Made by a program: the position numbers and the translations under genes
The notes under the pieces: generated by a model
The model's database searches: none
What the model saw: only the letters and a program-made list of their open reading frames with translations
Told to the model about the DNA's origin: nothing
NCBI RefSeq assembly: GCF_947179165.1
Contig: NC_077242.1
Location: 46,951,097 to 47,015,096 of the forward strand
Source of the DNA: Solanum dulcamara
Taxonomy: Eukaryota > Streptophyta > Magnoliopsida > Solanales > Solanaceae
Reading direction: 5' to 3'
DNA length: 64,000 nt
In this document: positions 33,341 to 43,729 of the stretch, one piece after another
How positions within the stretch are numbered: the stretch's first letter is position 1
Layout: each line of letters opens with the position of its first letter

Positions 33341-35185
33341 TCACATTCCCCTACCCCACCCTAAAAATAATTCTACCGAAAACTCTAGTGATTTACCAAC
33401 TTCAATATTTTTAGCATATGCCCACCTACCACATTAACCAAAGGAGCTTGAGGTAAGTACAAGAATTGCATACAAAGAAAGTATAATAAATCCATTGTTG
33501 TTGATTCTCAAATTTACCATATAGTGAGTTATTGACTAACAATCAACCCATTTCATTAAACCTCCAACCAAGCAAATTTGCATACTAGCTAGGTTCTTCA
33601 CCATCTAATCTTCTAAAACATATTCTATGTCAAGTGTTGGCCAAGATAAGGCTTTCTTGTAAATTTATGACTTGAATTAATGGACTTCTAGAGAGAAGTG
33701 TGAGTCTTTCTCTCGCCTTCCTTCTTTCGACAAAGGACTCGTGAGAAATTCAAGAAAAGCACAGCTAGAAAGTGTGGACAGGTAGAAAAGAATAACCTAG
33801 GTGACTCCCTAACTGTGTTGTTGGATATCGTTGGAATATCCCTCACGAATGTGCAAAGTTGACTCGTCAAACAGTTTCACCTTCTTGGCACATGTCTCCT
33901 CTAGCGCAGTCTTGACTTCTTGGGTAATTTGGTTATGCTCACCCAAATGTTTTGAGTTTAGAGATGTAGCCAATGATCAAAAAGGCTTGTCAAAGTAGTT
34001 CTTTTCTCTCTCCTCCATCTACCTAGCTAACAAAGAGCAACTCCTTCCTTTATTTCTCAAATTCTTGAAAATTGTAGCTTTTCCAACGTAAAAGAAGAAA
34101 GAGAACCTAAAAATCAAAGCCAACCGTATGTCATCTATTCAAAGCAGATCGAAGGCATAAGGAAAAGGATCTTAGAAGGGTGACAAATGAGAGATCGGGT
34201 GTAGTAAGAAAAACTAGTATCACCATTAATGTAATTGAATATGCTACTTGAGATTTCCAGTCATAAAGAGTAGGGATGGCTTATGCACAATACATCAGAC
34301 CATTTAATTGAAAAGCGGCAAGCTCAATAGCACAGATCCCATTACTGCTAAGTTATGGCATATCAGGATAACTATACCATCATTTTATATATTCAAACAC
34401 TTCTATTTTTTCAAATCAAGGAGAATAAGCCTATTGTTCACCAGAAAAAACGAACATCCAAATTTTGCAACTACTTGCCATTTTTGAGCTTCTAACACAC
34501 CCAAAATGCTTCTTAAATATAATATTTCTTCCCAAAAATCCCAAGAACATTTTTTACAAAGTTTCAGGAGCTATTTAGATGTGAAGTCATATTAATATCA
34601 TCATTGATGAGCAGTAGCTAGAAAAAGGAGATAACCTAACAGATGGCATTACTCGTTGCAGTCACGTATAAATCAGACCTGCCTCTTGCCTGGAATTAGA
34701 CAATATATCAGCATGTAATTACAGAATCACAGGTCTCTTGATGAATGAGAAATTCCAAAACATAAATAAACAAAGAAAACAAAGAAAAAAAAACCAAAAT
34801 CTCATTGAAAGCCAATAATCATAAACAACAATCAACAAGCTGGGTATCCTAGAATAAGTAGCTTATGGAGCCATTCAAAAAGGAAAACTACATATGCAAG
34901 ACCAAGAACGGTTTTCAAAAACAAATGCTACAGCCAAAATTGAATTAAAGAAACGAGGAAAGGTGGCTTTAGATAGCTATACCAGAAAAGTCATAGTTTC
35001 CTCTAGGCAACCAAGAATAGAAGTGCATAGGACTGGTTAAATACATACGATGCTTCTGAAGATAAAGGAGAATTTACTTTTCAGATGACAAATAATTACA
35101 AATGACAGTAGGAAAATGACAATACACTATTATTTGAAACACACTGGAGTCCAAAGAAAACATTACCATACGGAACCAAAATGAG
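33341..35185. other. NUP88 intron 2, proximal part, no feature seen
   Basis: No exon, transposon end or RNA gene recognised on either strand. AT-rich with poly-A/T runs. Confidence 0.45.
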
Positions 35186-38100
35186 GAAGTTGTCACGACC
35201 CAACCCCGTAGGCCGCGACTGGGGTCCGACCTGGACCCCCCGTACACATGTCTATCAGATGTGGTCACATTGAACTGTAAATAAATAATATCATGTAATA
35301 AAGCCCTACTGGGCGATAATATTTTCGTAAACCTGTAGCCCTTTTCGTTTGTATCACAACATGATAGGGCACGCAAGCCGACAAGGCTGCCATAACATAA
35401 TAACATATACCATATATCATTTAGACTCAGCTGAATCAAACTGACATACACAACCCACATATACACGTCTGCAGATCTCTAAACATATAAATGACAACAT
35501 ACGGCGGGACAAGGCCCCCGCCGTACCCCTGAATGGATAAAACAATTTTTATACATCAGTGGACAGTATCAAAAACTAGGCCCCGATACAATGGAGCCTC
35601 TTCCAGCTGAGCTGCATGAAATCCTAAGCTGACGGACTCCTAAAATCTATATCTGTACCTGCGGGCATGAACGCAGCCCCTCGAGAAAGGGGGTCAGTAC
35701 GACATATGTACTGAGTATGTAAAATGTAACATAATACACTGGATGTATATTCGAAATAGAGAAGCAGGGGAACATATTATCAAATCGAAGACATGTACCT
35801 GTACTCTGTGAATCACAAAAGCATGCATGCTCAATTTATACAATATAGCCGGCCCTTTCAGGGGTCCGGTGAATCACATCTGTAGGACCATCATAGGCCC
35901 GACGCCATCACCACCTTATTACAACACATCATCATATATATACATAAGTACCCGACCCTCTAGTGAGGGGCTCGGTGAACAATGCAGTGAATTGTGCACG
36001 ACAACGTACCTGGCCCGGGACTCGATGAAAGAAGTGTTACAGTATACACGAGTATATGCAATTTAAATCATTATCAGAGACTCGACCAAATAAGAAAGTT
36101 AAGCTTTTGTTTGAGGACCCGAGTAACGGTGTAGTCATCTCGAGTGTCCTCTAAATACCATTATGGGCTGTCTCAAAAGTAATCTCGGGGACCCTAGACA
36201 TGTATTAACGTAGGGACAAATCATTTATGGGATCAAAAACACTTAATCTCGTATAGTCTTTAAGACTTGGAGTCTGTACATTTGGTTCCTCTTTAATATA
36301 TACAAGTTTCCAGGGAAATAGTTCAACCACTATCAAAGTTCGATGTTCAAAAGTAACTAAGAAATAGTTAAGAATGGAGTTACCCCGGAGTTTGAATTTC
36401 ATTTAACTTACAGCTAAACAGAGACATGCCCAAGAGAAGAAAGAGAATAAGCTCTATGTAGTCTGTACTTTCTTTCAGATGACCTTCATACACATATTTC
36501 ATATGCGGCCCATTATGGGGCTCGGTGAGCCATTATGGCATTCAAATTTCACTTTCGTACCAAATACAAATCAAGAGAAGGGAAACATAGTTTCCCATAC
36601 ACTACTTTTTAGCACGTAGAAGCCTTAACAGGCAATACGCAATCCTTGTAGGGGTGTTAACACTTAACTGTAGTTAGGGATTATGGGGCATACCTGGAGT
36701 TTTGGGAATGGAATTATTCCCACATTCCACATACAATTCACTTAAGGTTAAGACTTGCCAAAAGGAAAGAAAGATAACTGTACGTGCTTATACCAAAACA
36801 TGCCACGAGAAAGCTTTACATACCTTGTCTGAATTATTCTTTATCCTGCTTGCCTCGCCGTCCTTTGAACCTATTCAACATGAAAGTAGTATGAATATCA
36901 ACCCCTTTTACTTTCCAGCACCCTAGGTTACATTTTAGTATTAATGGAATCTATTTCCTTAGTCGTTTCCCTGACTAGTTCTGTTATTCGCTAAGGCGTC
37001 GACGAAAATTGGGCAGCACCTCCCCTATAATGTGCCCTATCCAAATTTCCAATTAGGTCCCTAAGACCTACAACCAACCAACAACAACAACCTGCAGCAA
37101 TTCACACCAACAATATACAACATAAACTCCAAACGACTTATTCAAAAATACGGTAGCACAATAGGGCGTCTAGCCTTTATTTTGTAACGCCTTTCATTAT
37201 ACGCAACGAGAGGTCGTTTGGATTCAACCAGCAGCACCCTAACCCACATTAGAACATATTTAGGCCCTGCAACAACACATCACACCCCTGCAGCAGCACC
37301 TCACACGAACAATACTATCCTTCGACGACAATTTAACTATAGCAATTCCAATTTAGTTTATTTCGAACGTCGAGCATTTCTATGACATTTTTAAACTTTC
37401 AGCAGCATACAAGGGGTGTAATACACCATATAACAACACCATAAACTTCAAATTGAAAGGAAAAACCTTACCTTTCCCAAAATTGGCCAAAACTCGCCAA
37501 ACCTATCAAAACGTGAATTTTGGATAGCCTACTGTCTTGTATTGTCGCTTTATTTCGAAGGGGTAATTGAAGGAAAAAAGATTTGTGGTCTCAATGAAAG
37601 TTATATACATGTGTATCAAGGTCGCAAACAATTTTGAATTACCCGTACAACAATTTGTATGAAAATATATGACCAAAATACTCACAGCTGTCCGTGTAGG
37701 ATTTCCAAAACCAAATCTGGACAGTACCTCCTCTACACTTCATCACCCTTTTTAGCGAAGATAAAAGCAAAAATGGATTTAAAAGTATAAATAAAAGTTA
37801 TATATCTATGAAATACCTTTCCAAAACATATTGAATCACCCAAAACTAAGCTATACACAAGAAGTTATACCAATATTACTAACAACTGTCCCCTCCAAAA
37901 ACGGGTCTATGCCCTAGCGTTTTCTCTTTAAGTTTCTCTTAGTTTTCCAAGTGAAGAACTGAAAATATGGTTCCGTAGGCATCGTAATATACATATATAC
38001 ACCTCCACGTAATTGAGGAACACCGTAGATAATTAATTCACGGAAGAAAAGTGAAGAACTTACCTTAGTTCTTCTTGAACCATGGCTGCCATAGGTGTTC

Positions 38101-38736
38101 TCCCTCTCTCACTTTTTTTTCTCCTTTTTTTTGGACTTGTTTGGGCTGAAAAATGACTTGATAGTCATCAACCCACATATATATATTTCCTTAAGAAGTG
38201 ACACGTGTCAGCCCCTAAGGGTGACACGTGTCCGTCTCCTATTGGGCCATGGATCCTTACCTTGTCTCCTAGGCTGCCACGTGTCTTTGTGGGGCCCACC
38301 CTCAAGTAGGTGGGTCACTTACTTGACCCCCAAGCAGGTGGGTCACCTACTTGCTTGAGGTGCTGCCACGTGGCACCTCCTTATTGGCTGCCACGTGTCA
38401 TCTTCTCCTCTTCCTCATGAGTTCGTAATCTTGTCTCATTTTAAGAGCCTATGTAATCCATGCTTCGCAAGCTTGGTACGTACTCCAATAGCTTAAGTAT
38501 GTAAGACTTCCAAGTTAGTAGCTTACGTAGGTAACTCGAGTCCTACGACTCATTTCTTAGCCTCCAACTCTTTCCGGATTCGTATAACTCTATTTCCAAC
38601 CTTCCTTCTCACGAGGTATCACAATCCTTTTTCCTTAGAGTTGTTTAATAGGGTCGTAACTTAAGTGGCTCACATACTAGCTTCTAAGTAACTTAAGGGA
38701 CCTTCCGAGTTCAAAGATGTGGGGTGTAACAGAAGT
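35186..38736 (-). mobile_element. Solo LTR of gypsy family A with 5-bp TSD
   Basis: A complete 3541-bp LTR runs from TGTCACGACCC at 35191 to GGGGTGTAACA ending at 38731, with perfect TGT...ACA ends. It is flanked by GAAGT at 35186-35190 and GAAGT at 38732-38736. No PBS, gag, pol or second LTR adjoins it, so it is the product of LTR-LTR recombination. Orientation is minus, judged against the PPT-linked copy at 4192. It lies in the NUP88-like intron 2, its target site 5 bp from the splice donor. Confidence 0.93.
38177..38399 (-). promoter_or_regulatory. Solo LTR promoter: TATA region with several ACGTG boxes
   Basis: On the minus strand, CCACGTGTC-type boxes lie at 38391-38399 and about 38276-38284, a perfect G-box CCACGTGGC at 38366-38374, and ACACGTGTC elements near 38200 and 38224. 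An ATATATATAT TATA region lies at about 38177-38186. ACGTG cores of this density are typical of ABA/light bZIP sites. A transcript from this promoter would run antisense to the plus strand, that is in the NUP88 direction. Confidence 0.5.
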
Positions 38737-38741
38737 TATAC

Positions 38742-38893
38742 CGGCAAATAATTGTATTTTCTTTCGTTGAAGTCCTTCCATAGAGATACATGGCGTATAA
38801 ACCATCCAAGCCAACTAGGAAAAGTGTTGATCCATTTCTGTTAATGGAAATTCGCTGAACCTCAAAATTCAATTGCACATCAGCTTGCAGTAC
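38742..38893 (-). pseudogene. NUP88: NUP88-like exon 2, intact 152 bp
   Basis: The acceptor TTGCTTAG|GTACTG at 38894/38893 is in phase 0 with exon 1. It codes VLQADVQLNFEVQ, RISINRNGSTLFLVGLDGL and YAMYLYGRTSTKENTIIC without a stop. The donor is CCG|GTATAA at 38742/38741, splitting the Arg codon after two bases. The solo LTR target site starts only 5 bp into this intron. Confidence 0.8.
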
Positions 38894-40013
38894 CTAAGCA
38901 ACAACCAACACCATCAAATACATAGCTTCAACAATTAGTAGCTTGATATCAGGTGGTAGTAGTACCAATGCACTTCAAAAAGCCATGACAACAGAAAGAT
39001 ATGTTCTATCTTCCATCAATGGCCTAGTGATCTGATAACACGACATAGGAGTGTTAGACTTCAATTCTTGTTCTATGTATTTCATCCTTAACATTTGCAC
39101 AGTAAGAAAAAGATGCTGAAAAAGTCAAAAGAGGAAAAGCATGTTTTGTAGAAGTCCAGAAGAATAAAGACTCTAGCATGCAGTCAATAACTGACGGTTC
39201 AGATATCAAAGTGAACACAACTGTCAGATCAATCTATTGCCTAAAAGAATGAATCTGATATCATAACTATCTCAAAGCAAAAAAGATGATCTATTTAAAA
39301 AAAAAAATACGTAAGTCGAGTTTAAGTTGGCACAATTTTCCTTTTTTAGATAAAATGCCAAGAGCATCAAACAATAATGTAGCAGAAGTTTATGTATTGT
39401 GTCAACTAGGGTGTACCAGAAAGGCTGAACCAGAAAATGAGAAATAACAATTTTATGGTGTACTGAAATTTATGCCAACTAATAATGCCAATTATTCAGC
39501 TTCTTTTCTCTTACTTTTGGAGAAGGAAAGCCCACATTTCAACAAAAAACTCTGAGGAACTCAAAGAATGATCCATCCAGATGCTTGGACATTGGAGAAA
39601 TAATTCTACGACTTAACACAGGAATAAAAAGAGAAAAAGAAATAAAATGCATAGATACATCCCACATATTCTAAGGTTCATAAGGATCAAACACTTTCAA
39701 TGTTCTACTCCCCATTCACTTCAAACTGTTACATTTGTATGCAATTACAAAATACTTATACAATTATATACAAAATATATAAATACAGAACCCGTGGTAA
39801 AAATTAGTATTTTCCGGATTCTCGGTAAGAAAGAAGGGGATGTATTTTTTTTATCTGTTACAAGTAGAATGTTTAAATCGTTATAATCCTCCTCTATTCA
39901 AGCACTCAGGTTCAGTTTTCTAAGAAAAGTGAAAACTAAAACATAAACATGAAATGGAGAGGGAATAGGCAGTTGATTAATAATAAAATAAGTTTTCTAC
40001 ATAAGAAATTTAC
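38894..40013 (-). other. NUP88-like intron 1
   Basis: 1120 bp between donor AAG|GTAAAT (40013) and acceptor GCTTAG|GTA (38894). No internal repeat recognised. Confidence 0.6.
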
Positions 40014-40295
40014 CTTAGAGGGAGAAGCTGCAAGGAGGGAAGTAGGATCTGGTTCGCCCAATCAAACAGAGAGTCGATGCAGATAGGTTTTGTAAGAGTC
40101 CCAAAAGTAGAGATGAGAATCTCCAAGATTTTTGTGCACTGTGAAGGTGGAGGAATCTCTGTCCCTGTCCCTATCCGGGGGAGTAGAAAAGACAGGGTGG
40201 TGTTGTAAGGGTAGCCATTCGACATCTTCTAATTGATGGCCACCATCCTCCTCCTCAAAATTGTATCTCATACTCTTCACCCACTTTGGATTCTC
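40014..40295 (-). pseudogene. NUP88: NUP88-like exon 1 with premature TGA
   Basis: A good acceptor TTTGCTTTTGCAG ends at 40296, so the exon begins GAGAATCC at 40295, and the likely start ATG is 40271-40269 (MRYNFEEED). It reads VEWLPLQHHPVFS, DSHLYFWDSYKTYLHRLSV, then TGA at 40064-40062, then in the same frame LGEPDPTSLLAASPSK to the donor AAG|GTAAAT at 40014/40013. An ATG frame begins upstream at 40388 and reads through the acceptor, but the acceptor and the family start favour 40271. The stop is one transition from CGA (Arg). Confidence 0.75.
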
Positions 40296-41186
40296 CTGCA
40301 AAAGCAAATGTAAATTATTTATTGCCTTTTCAAAAATATGTTCTCTTGTTTCATCTTTCAACACTAGTTGATCTTTTTCACTGGCCAAAACCCTGTCTCA
40401 TTGGCAGACTTTAGGAGATTCATTTCACATTGTGTTCATTTAATAAAGTATCTTTCTGCTAGTACTTCACCAAGAGAGGGTAACATTTTATTTAACACCA
40501 ATATAAATCAATGGTTCTGTTGACTCAGCAATTGCTCAATAGCAATATATAGAGAAGAAAAGATTTAAGCATAATAATGAGAATAATAATTTTCAGAAGA
40601 ACAAGCAATTCTTATATCACAGGCCAGAGCAATTCATTTCTCTAAATCAAAAAATTAAAGGGAGGAACCCAATTATATACGAACCAGAAACAACGAAAAT
40701 CATAAATAGAAGAGAAAGGAAACAGAACTAAAAGAATATCTTGTAAAAAATGCTACATAGAATGCTTGACAAAAAACTATATCAAAATTGGGACTCAATC
40801 TAAAGTAATATACTACACCACTGAAACTGAACCAAGTGACCATTTTGCAACTAAGAACAACAAAAACAGAAACCTCAAATAGAAAAATGGTCGAAGTGAA
40901 CATACCAGAACAGTGACCAGCAAATTCCTTCCTTATCTCGGCTACTCAGATCTCTTACAGCACAAATAACAACACCAAATCATACTCAATTGAACCTGAC
41001 CGTAAAATTACAAGAACTGAACAATACCCACTTGAAAAAATGAAGGAAAAGCTTAATTTCCTTAATAAATCTATAAAATTCTTTAGAATATATGGATAAA
41101 GTATTATACTCCTCCATTGAAACTGAACACTAATTGGCAATTTTGCAACTAAGAACAACAAAAATAGTACTTTGAACGAAGAAAAA
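40296..41186. other. Upstream region / 5' intron of the NUP88-like fragment
   Basis: The acceptor at 40296 implies a 5' UTR intron here, but no first exon could be fixed. It contains a diverged direct repeat of about 65 bp: 40805-40868 and 41098-41162 share TTTTGCAACTAAGAACAAC and GAAACTGAAC. Confidence 0.4.
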
Positions 41187-41323
41187 GGGCAGCCCGGTGC
41201 ACTTATTAAGGTCCGACCATCTATTGTACCCGTTGCCTTTATTTCTGTCAGAGACTGTTTTGAAAGGCTTGAAGCCGTAACTAATATGTCAGTAACTTTA
41301 TCAGTTATTCCAAAGCTGCCTTC
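41187..41323 (-). mobile_element. tRNA-derived SINE (TS/SolS type) with 12-bp TSD
   Basis: On the minus strand it begins in the GGAATAACTGATAAAGTTAC region, passes a box-B-like GGCTTCAAGCC, and ends GTGCACCGGGCTGCCC, the hallmark of Solanaceae TS/SolS SINEs. It is flanked by AACGAAGAAAAA (41175-41186) and AACGAAGAAGAA (41324-41335), 11 of 12 identical. About 137 bp, so internally shortened compared with the copy at 43155. Confidence 0.8.
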
Positions 41324-41335
41324 AACGAAGAAGAA

Positions 41336-41770
41336 AGATTAAACAAAATTCTATATTCTATTCTATGAAGAAGAAATTAACTCACCAAAATTAAACAACA
41401 GAGATAAATTGCAACCGAATAGAAATGCCTTGAATGGAAATGCAACTTCTATTACCAAGGGAGAAAGGAGGAATTTCTAGATGCTTTGTTACGGCGTCTA
41501 TTCAATTTTATGATATGACTAGGTCAAGCCTGAACTGTCACCCGATGGAGTTTACAAAAGTTTTCACAGCAAAAAAAAATGGCGATTTGAGGTTTGGAGG
41601 TTGAGGAATCTGCTGAAATGATCTTAACTCATGACCTTGAATTTGAAGGAGGCGCCATCGCGGGCCACCGGTAGAACTCGGGGAGTGGCATGGGGATACT
41701 ATTTTTTCTTATATATGCTGACAAGGAACAACATAATTTCAGTTTTTTTACATAGCAACTACTCACTTTT
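41336..41770. other. Unassigned DNA
   Basis: Includes a short GC-rich patch GAGGCGCCATCGCGGGCC near 41649; nothing else recognised. Confidence 0.4.
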
Positions 41771-41780
41771 TTTTATTTTT

Positions 41781-43061
41781 GGAAAAATGAGAAATATACC
41801 CTCAACTATTACAAATGATACATAGATATACTTCATTATACTTTAAAATTGTCTATATCCTTAAGTTGTGTATATCCTTAAAATTAATGGATAGACACGT
41901 GGCCTCGTCTCAACCATTTATCTAATTTTATTTATTTATTACCTAAAATTAAAAGATCCACCCAACCCACAACCAAATAGCCCTTCATTTTTTTGTTAGG
42001 GAATATCATTGATATCCAAAAAAAAAAAACTTCATCTTCAAGAATGAAGTGCATTTCCCAAAAGCTTCAGACAACATCAATGGACCAACCCCTTTCAACA
42101 ACGCAAATCGATTATACAAATATTTTCAATCCTATACAAAATCAAAATTTATTTCAAGACTATTTTCAATCCTAGACATTACTAAATCAAAAGCTTTTCA
42201 ACAACAACAACAAATCTATGGTGCACTTTGTTCAATTTATCAAAATCTATTTCACAAATATTGTCAAACCCTTTTAACAACAACAAATTGATTTGAGCTC
42301 GAAATTTTCGATCCAATTGTAGATTCACTTTAAAGATTGAAGCTTTATCCATCAATGGTGGTAATATTTTCAACCCGTATCAACAATAACAAGTCAATTT
42401 AAGTTCAATTTTTTTAATGATTGCAGATCTATCTTTAAAATTGAAGCTTTGTCCATCAATGGTGATAGTATTTTTAACCCCTTTCAACAACAACAAATTA
42501 ACTTAAATTCAAATATTTTGATTTGATTCCAGACTCCCTTTTAAACTTGAAGTTTTGTCTATTAATGATGGTAGTATTTCATTACCTTTCACTAACAACA
42601 AATCGATTTCAACAAAAAATTAAAACGGATCCCTTGTTTTTCATTGAAAGCACATGTTACTATGTTTTTGTTTTGATGAGATTTAATGTTTTGATGAGAT
42701 TTAAAAAATAGCTGCAAATGAATGTATTGACAAATTTGTCTTTTGTTTGATTTAATATGTATGCTTTGCATTATGTTTTAATGGAGAAGGGTCTTTTGTT
42801 TTTTATTTTAATTTTGAATGTCATGATATTTTAATTTCATGAGTGGGTAAATTATGAAAGATGTGTGGATCTTTAAAATTTGGGTAAATAAATAAATAAA
42901 ATTGGGTAAAGTGTTGAGATGAAGTCACGTGTCCGTCAGTTAGTTTTAAGAGTATAAAGAACCCAAAAGATTGACGATAACGGTATAGATAACCTTAAAG
43001 TATAACGGAGGATATTTACATACTATTTGTGATAGTTCGGGGGTATATTTGTCCTTTTTCC
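41781..43061. mobile_element. Mutator-like foldback MITE with long TIRs
   Basis: Outer ends are GGAAAAATGAGAAATATACC at 41781 and, complementary, GGTATATTTGTCCTTTTTCC ending at 43061. The inverted similarity extends about 190-200 bp inward on each side, including ACACGTG, CTCAAC and TTTTATTTATTTA blocks. Flanks are identical 10-mers TTTTATTTTT (41771-41780 and 43062-43071), in the 9-11 bp range of Mutator-like elements but of low complexity. The 1281-bp element has no transposase and carries a tandem array inside. Confidence 0.75.
42269..42612 (+). repeat. 105-bp tandem repeat inside the foldback element
   Basis: Units start at 42269, 42374, 42478 and (partial) 42582, lengths 105, 104 and 104. 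Shared blocks are CAACAACAA, TTTAAANTTGAAGCTTT and ATCAATGGTGRTA. Earlier CAACAACGCAAATCGATT and CAACAACAACAAATCTATG copies at 42098 and 42200 suggest more decayed units to the left. Confidence 0.8.
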
Positions 43062-43154
43062 TTTTATTTTTTGAATTATTACTCACACTTTTTGTGAATA
43101 ATTACACAATTATACATCATTATCTATTAAATAATTTTGATTATTATGAATAAT

Positions 43155-43350
43155 TTGAAGGGGAGCCTTGTAGTAACTGGTAAAGTTGTTGTCATTCATG
43201 TGACCAGGAGATCACGGGTTCAAGCCTTGGAAATAGCCTCTGGCAGAAATGCAAGGTAAGGCTGCGTAATAGACCCTTGTGGCCAGACCCTTCCTCGAAC
43301 CCCACACATAGCATGAGCTTTAGTGCACCGGGCTGCCCTATAGGTAAGAT
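43155..43350 (+). mobile_element. tRNA-derived SINE (TS/SolS type)
   Basis: Starts GGGAGCCTTGTAGTAACTGG, with box-A-like sequence and a good box B GGGTTCAAGCC at about 43217-43227. The body then carries GGCAGAAATGCAAGG and TAGACCCTTGTGG, and ends AGTGCACCGGGCTGCCC at about 43337. A clear TSD and the TTG tail were not resolved. It is a transcription unit for RNA polymerase III, not a tRNA gene. Confidence 0.8.
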
Positions 43351-43645
43351 TATGTATACACTATCATCTCTAAGATTATATTGAATATTTTATTTTTATA
43401 TTAATAAATTCAAGTTGATAGTCATATTTTATTTTTTCTCATATATATATATATATTTGTACAAAAATGATATATGATCCAATAAATCGGTCACCTAAAT
43501 AGCATAATCCGTGATCAATGAAAATGTGTTAAAAGTTATAATTTTTTAGATTCGAATGTTAACAAAAACAAAAGTAATGAGCAATGTTTTATAATAGTTT
43601 AATATTTTAATAAATAGAGCTATTTGATATTTATGTTAGTGAAAG
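43351..43645. other. Unassigned AT-rich DNA
   Basis: Contains an AT microsatellite ATATATATATAT near 43441-43456; otherwise nothing recognised. Confidence 0.5.
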
Positions 43646-43729
43646 TGTAAGGCCCCGGAAATGTGAAAGGTCCTAAACCAAGGAACTAAGGATGAATTCT
43701 CAAAAGTTGCAGAAAACTGGCACCAGAAG

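Larger units (their letters stand above)
29543..40295 (-). pseudogene. NUP88: NUP88/MOS7 nucleoporin gene, N-terminal three-exon fragment
   Basis: Three minus-strand exons (40295-40014, 38893-38742, 29665-29543) are joined by GT-AG introns with matching phase. Together they read as the N-terminus of NUP88 (plant MOS7), the nuclear-pore protein that helps retain defence regulators in the nucleus. The match rests on HPVF, LYFWDS, LHRLS, GEPDPTS, RISINRNGS, YGRTSTKE, IRTLKVCWHPYSDSHL and LSSDSVF in family order. Exon 1 contains an in-frame TGA (40064-40062) 16 codons before its donor, where the family has Arg. The third exon lacks a clear donor, and no later exons were found, although the family protein is about 800 residues. 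Intron 2 is about 9 kb of transposons. Best read as a decayed or partial duplicate; a sequencing error at the TGA is possible. Confidence 0.75.

Noticed and set aside
35074..35466. 130-codon minus-strand reading frame
   Set aside because: It crosses the solo LTR boundary and its TSD at 35186-35191, and no protein motif is visible; a chance ORF.
40272..40388. Upstream in-frame start for the NUP88-like exon (MASEKDQLVL...)
   Set aside because: A strong acceptor CTTTTGCAG lies between it and the family start, so this is more likely intron or 5' UTR. Not excluded.
43155..43350. A tRNA gene (box A and box B seen)
   Set aside because: No cloverleaf or anticodon arm can be formed; the GTGCACCGGGCTGCCC tail identifies a tRNA-derived SINE.
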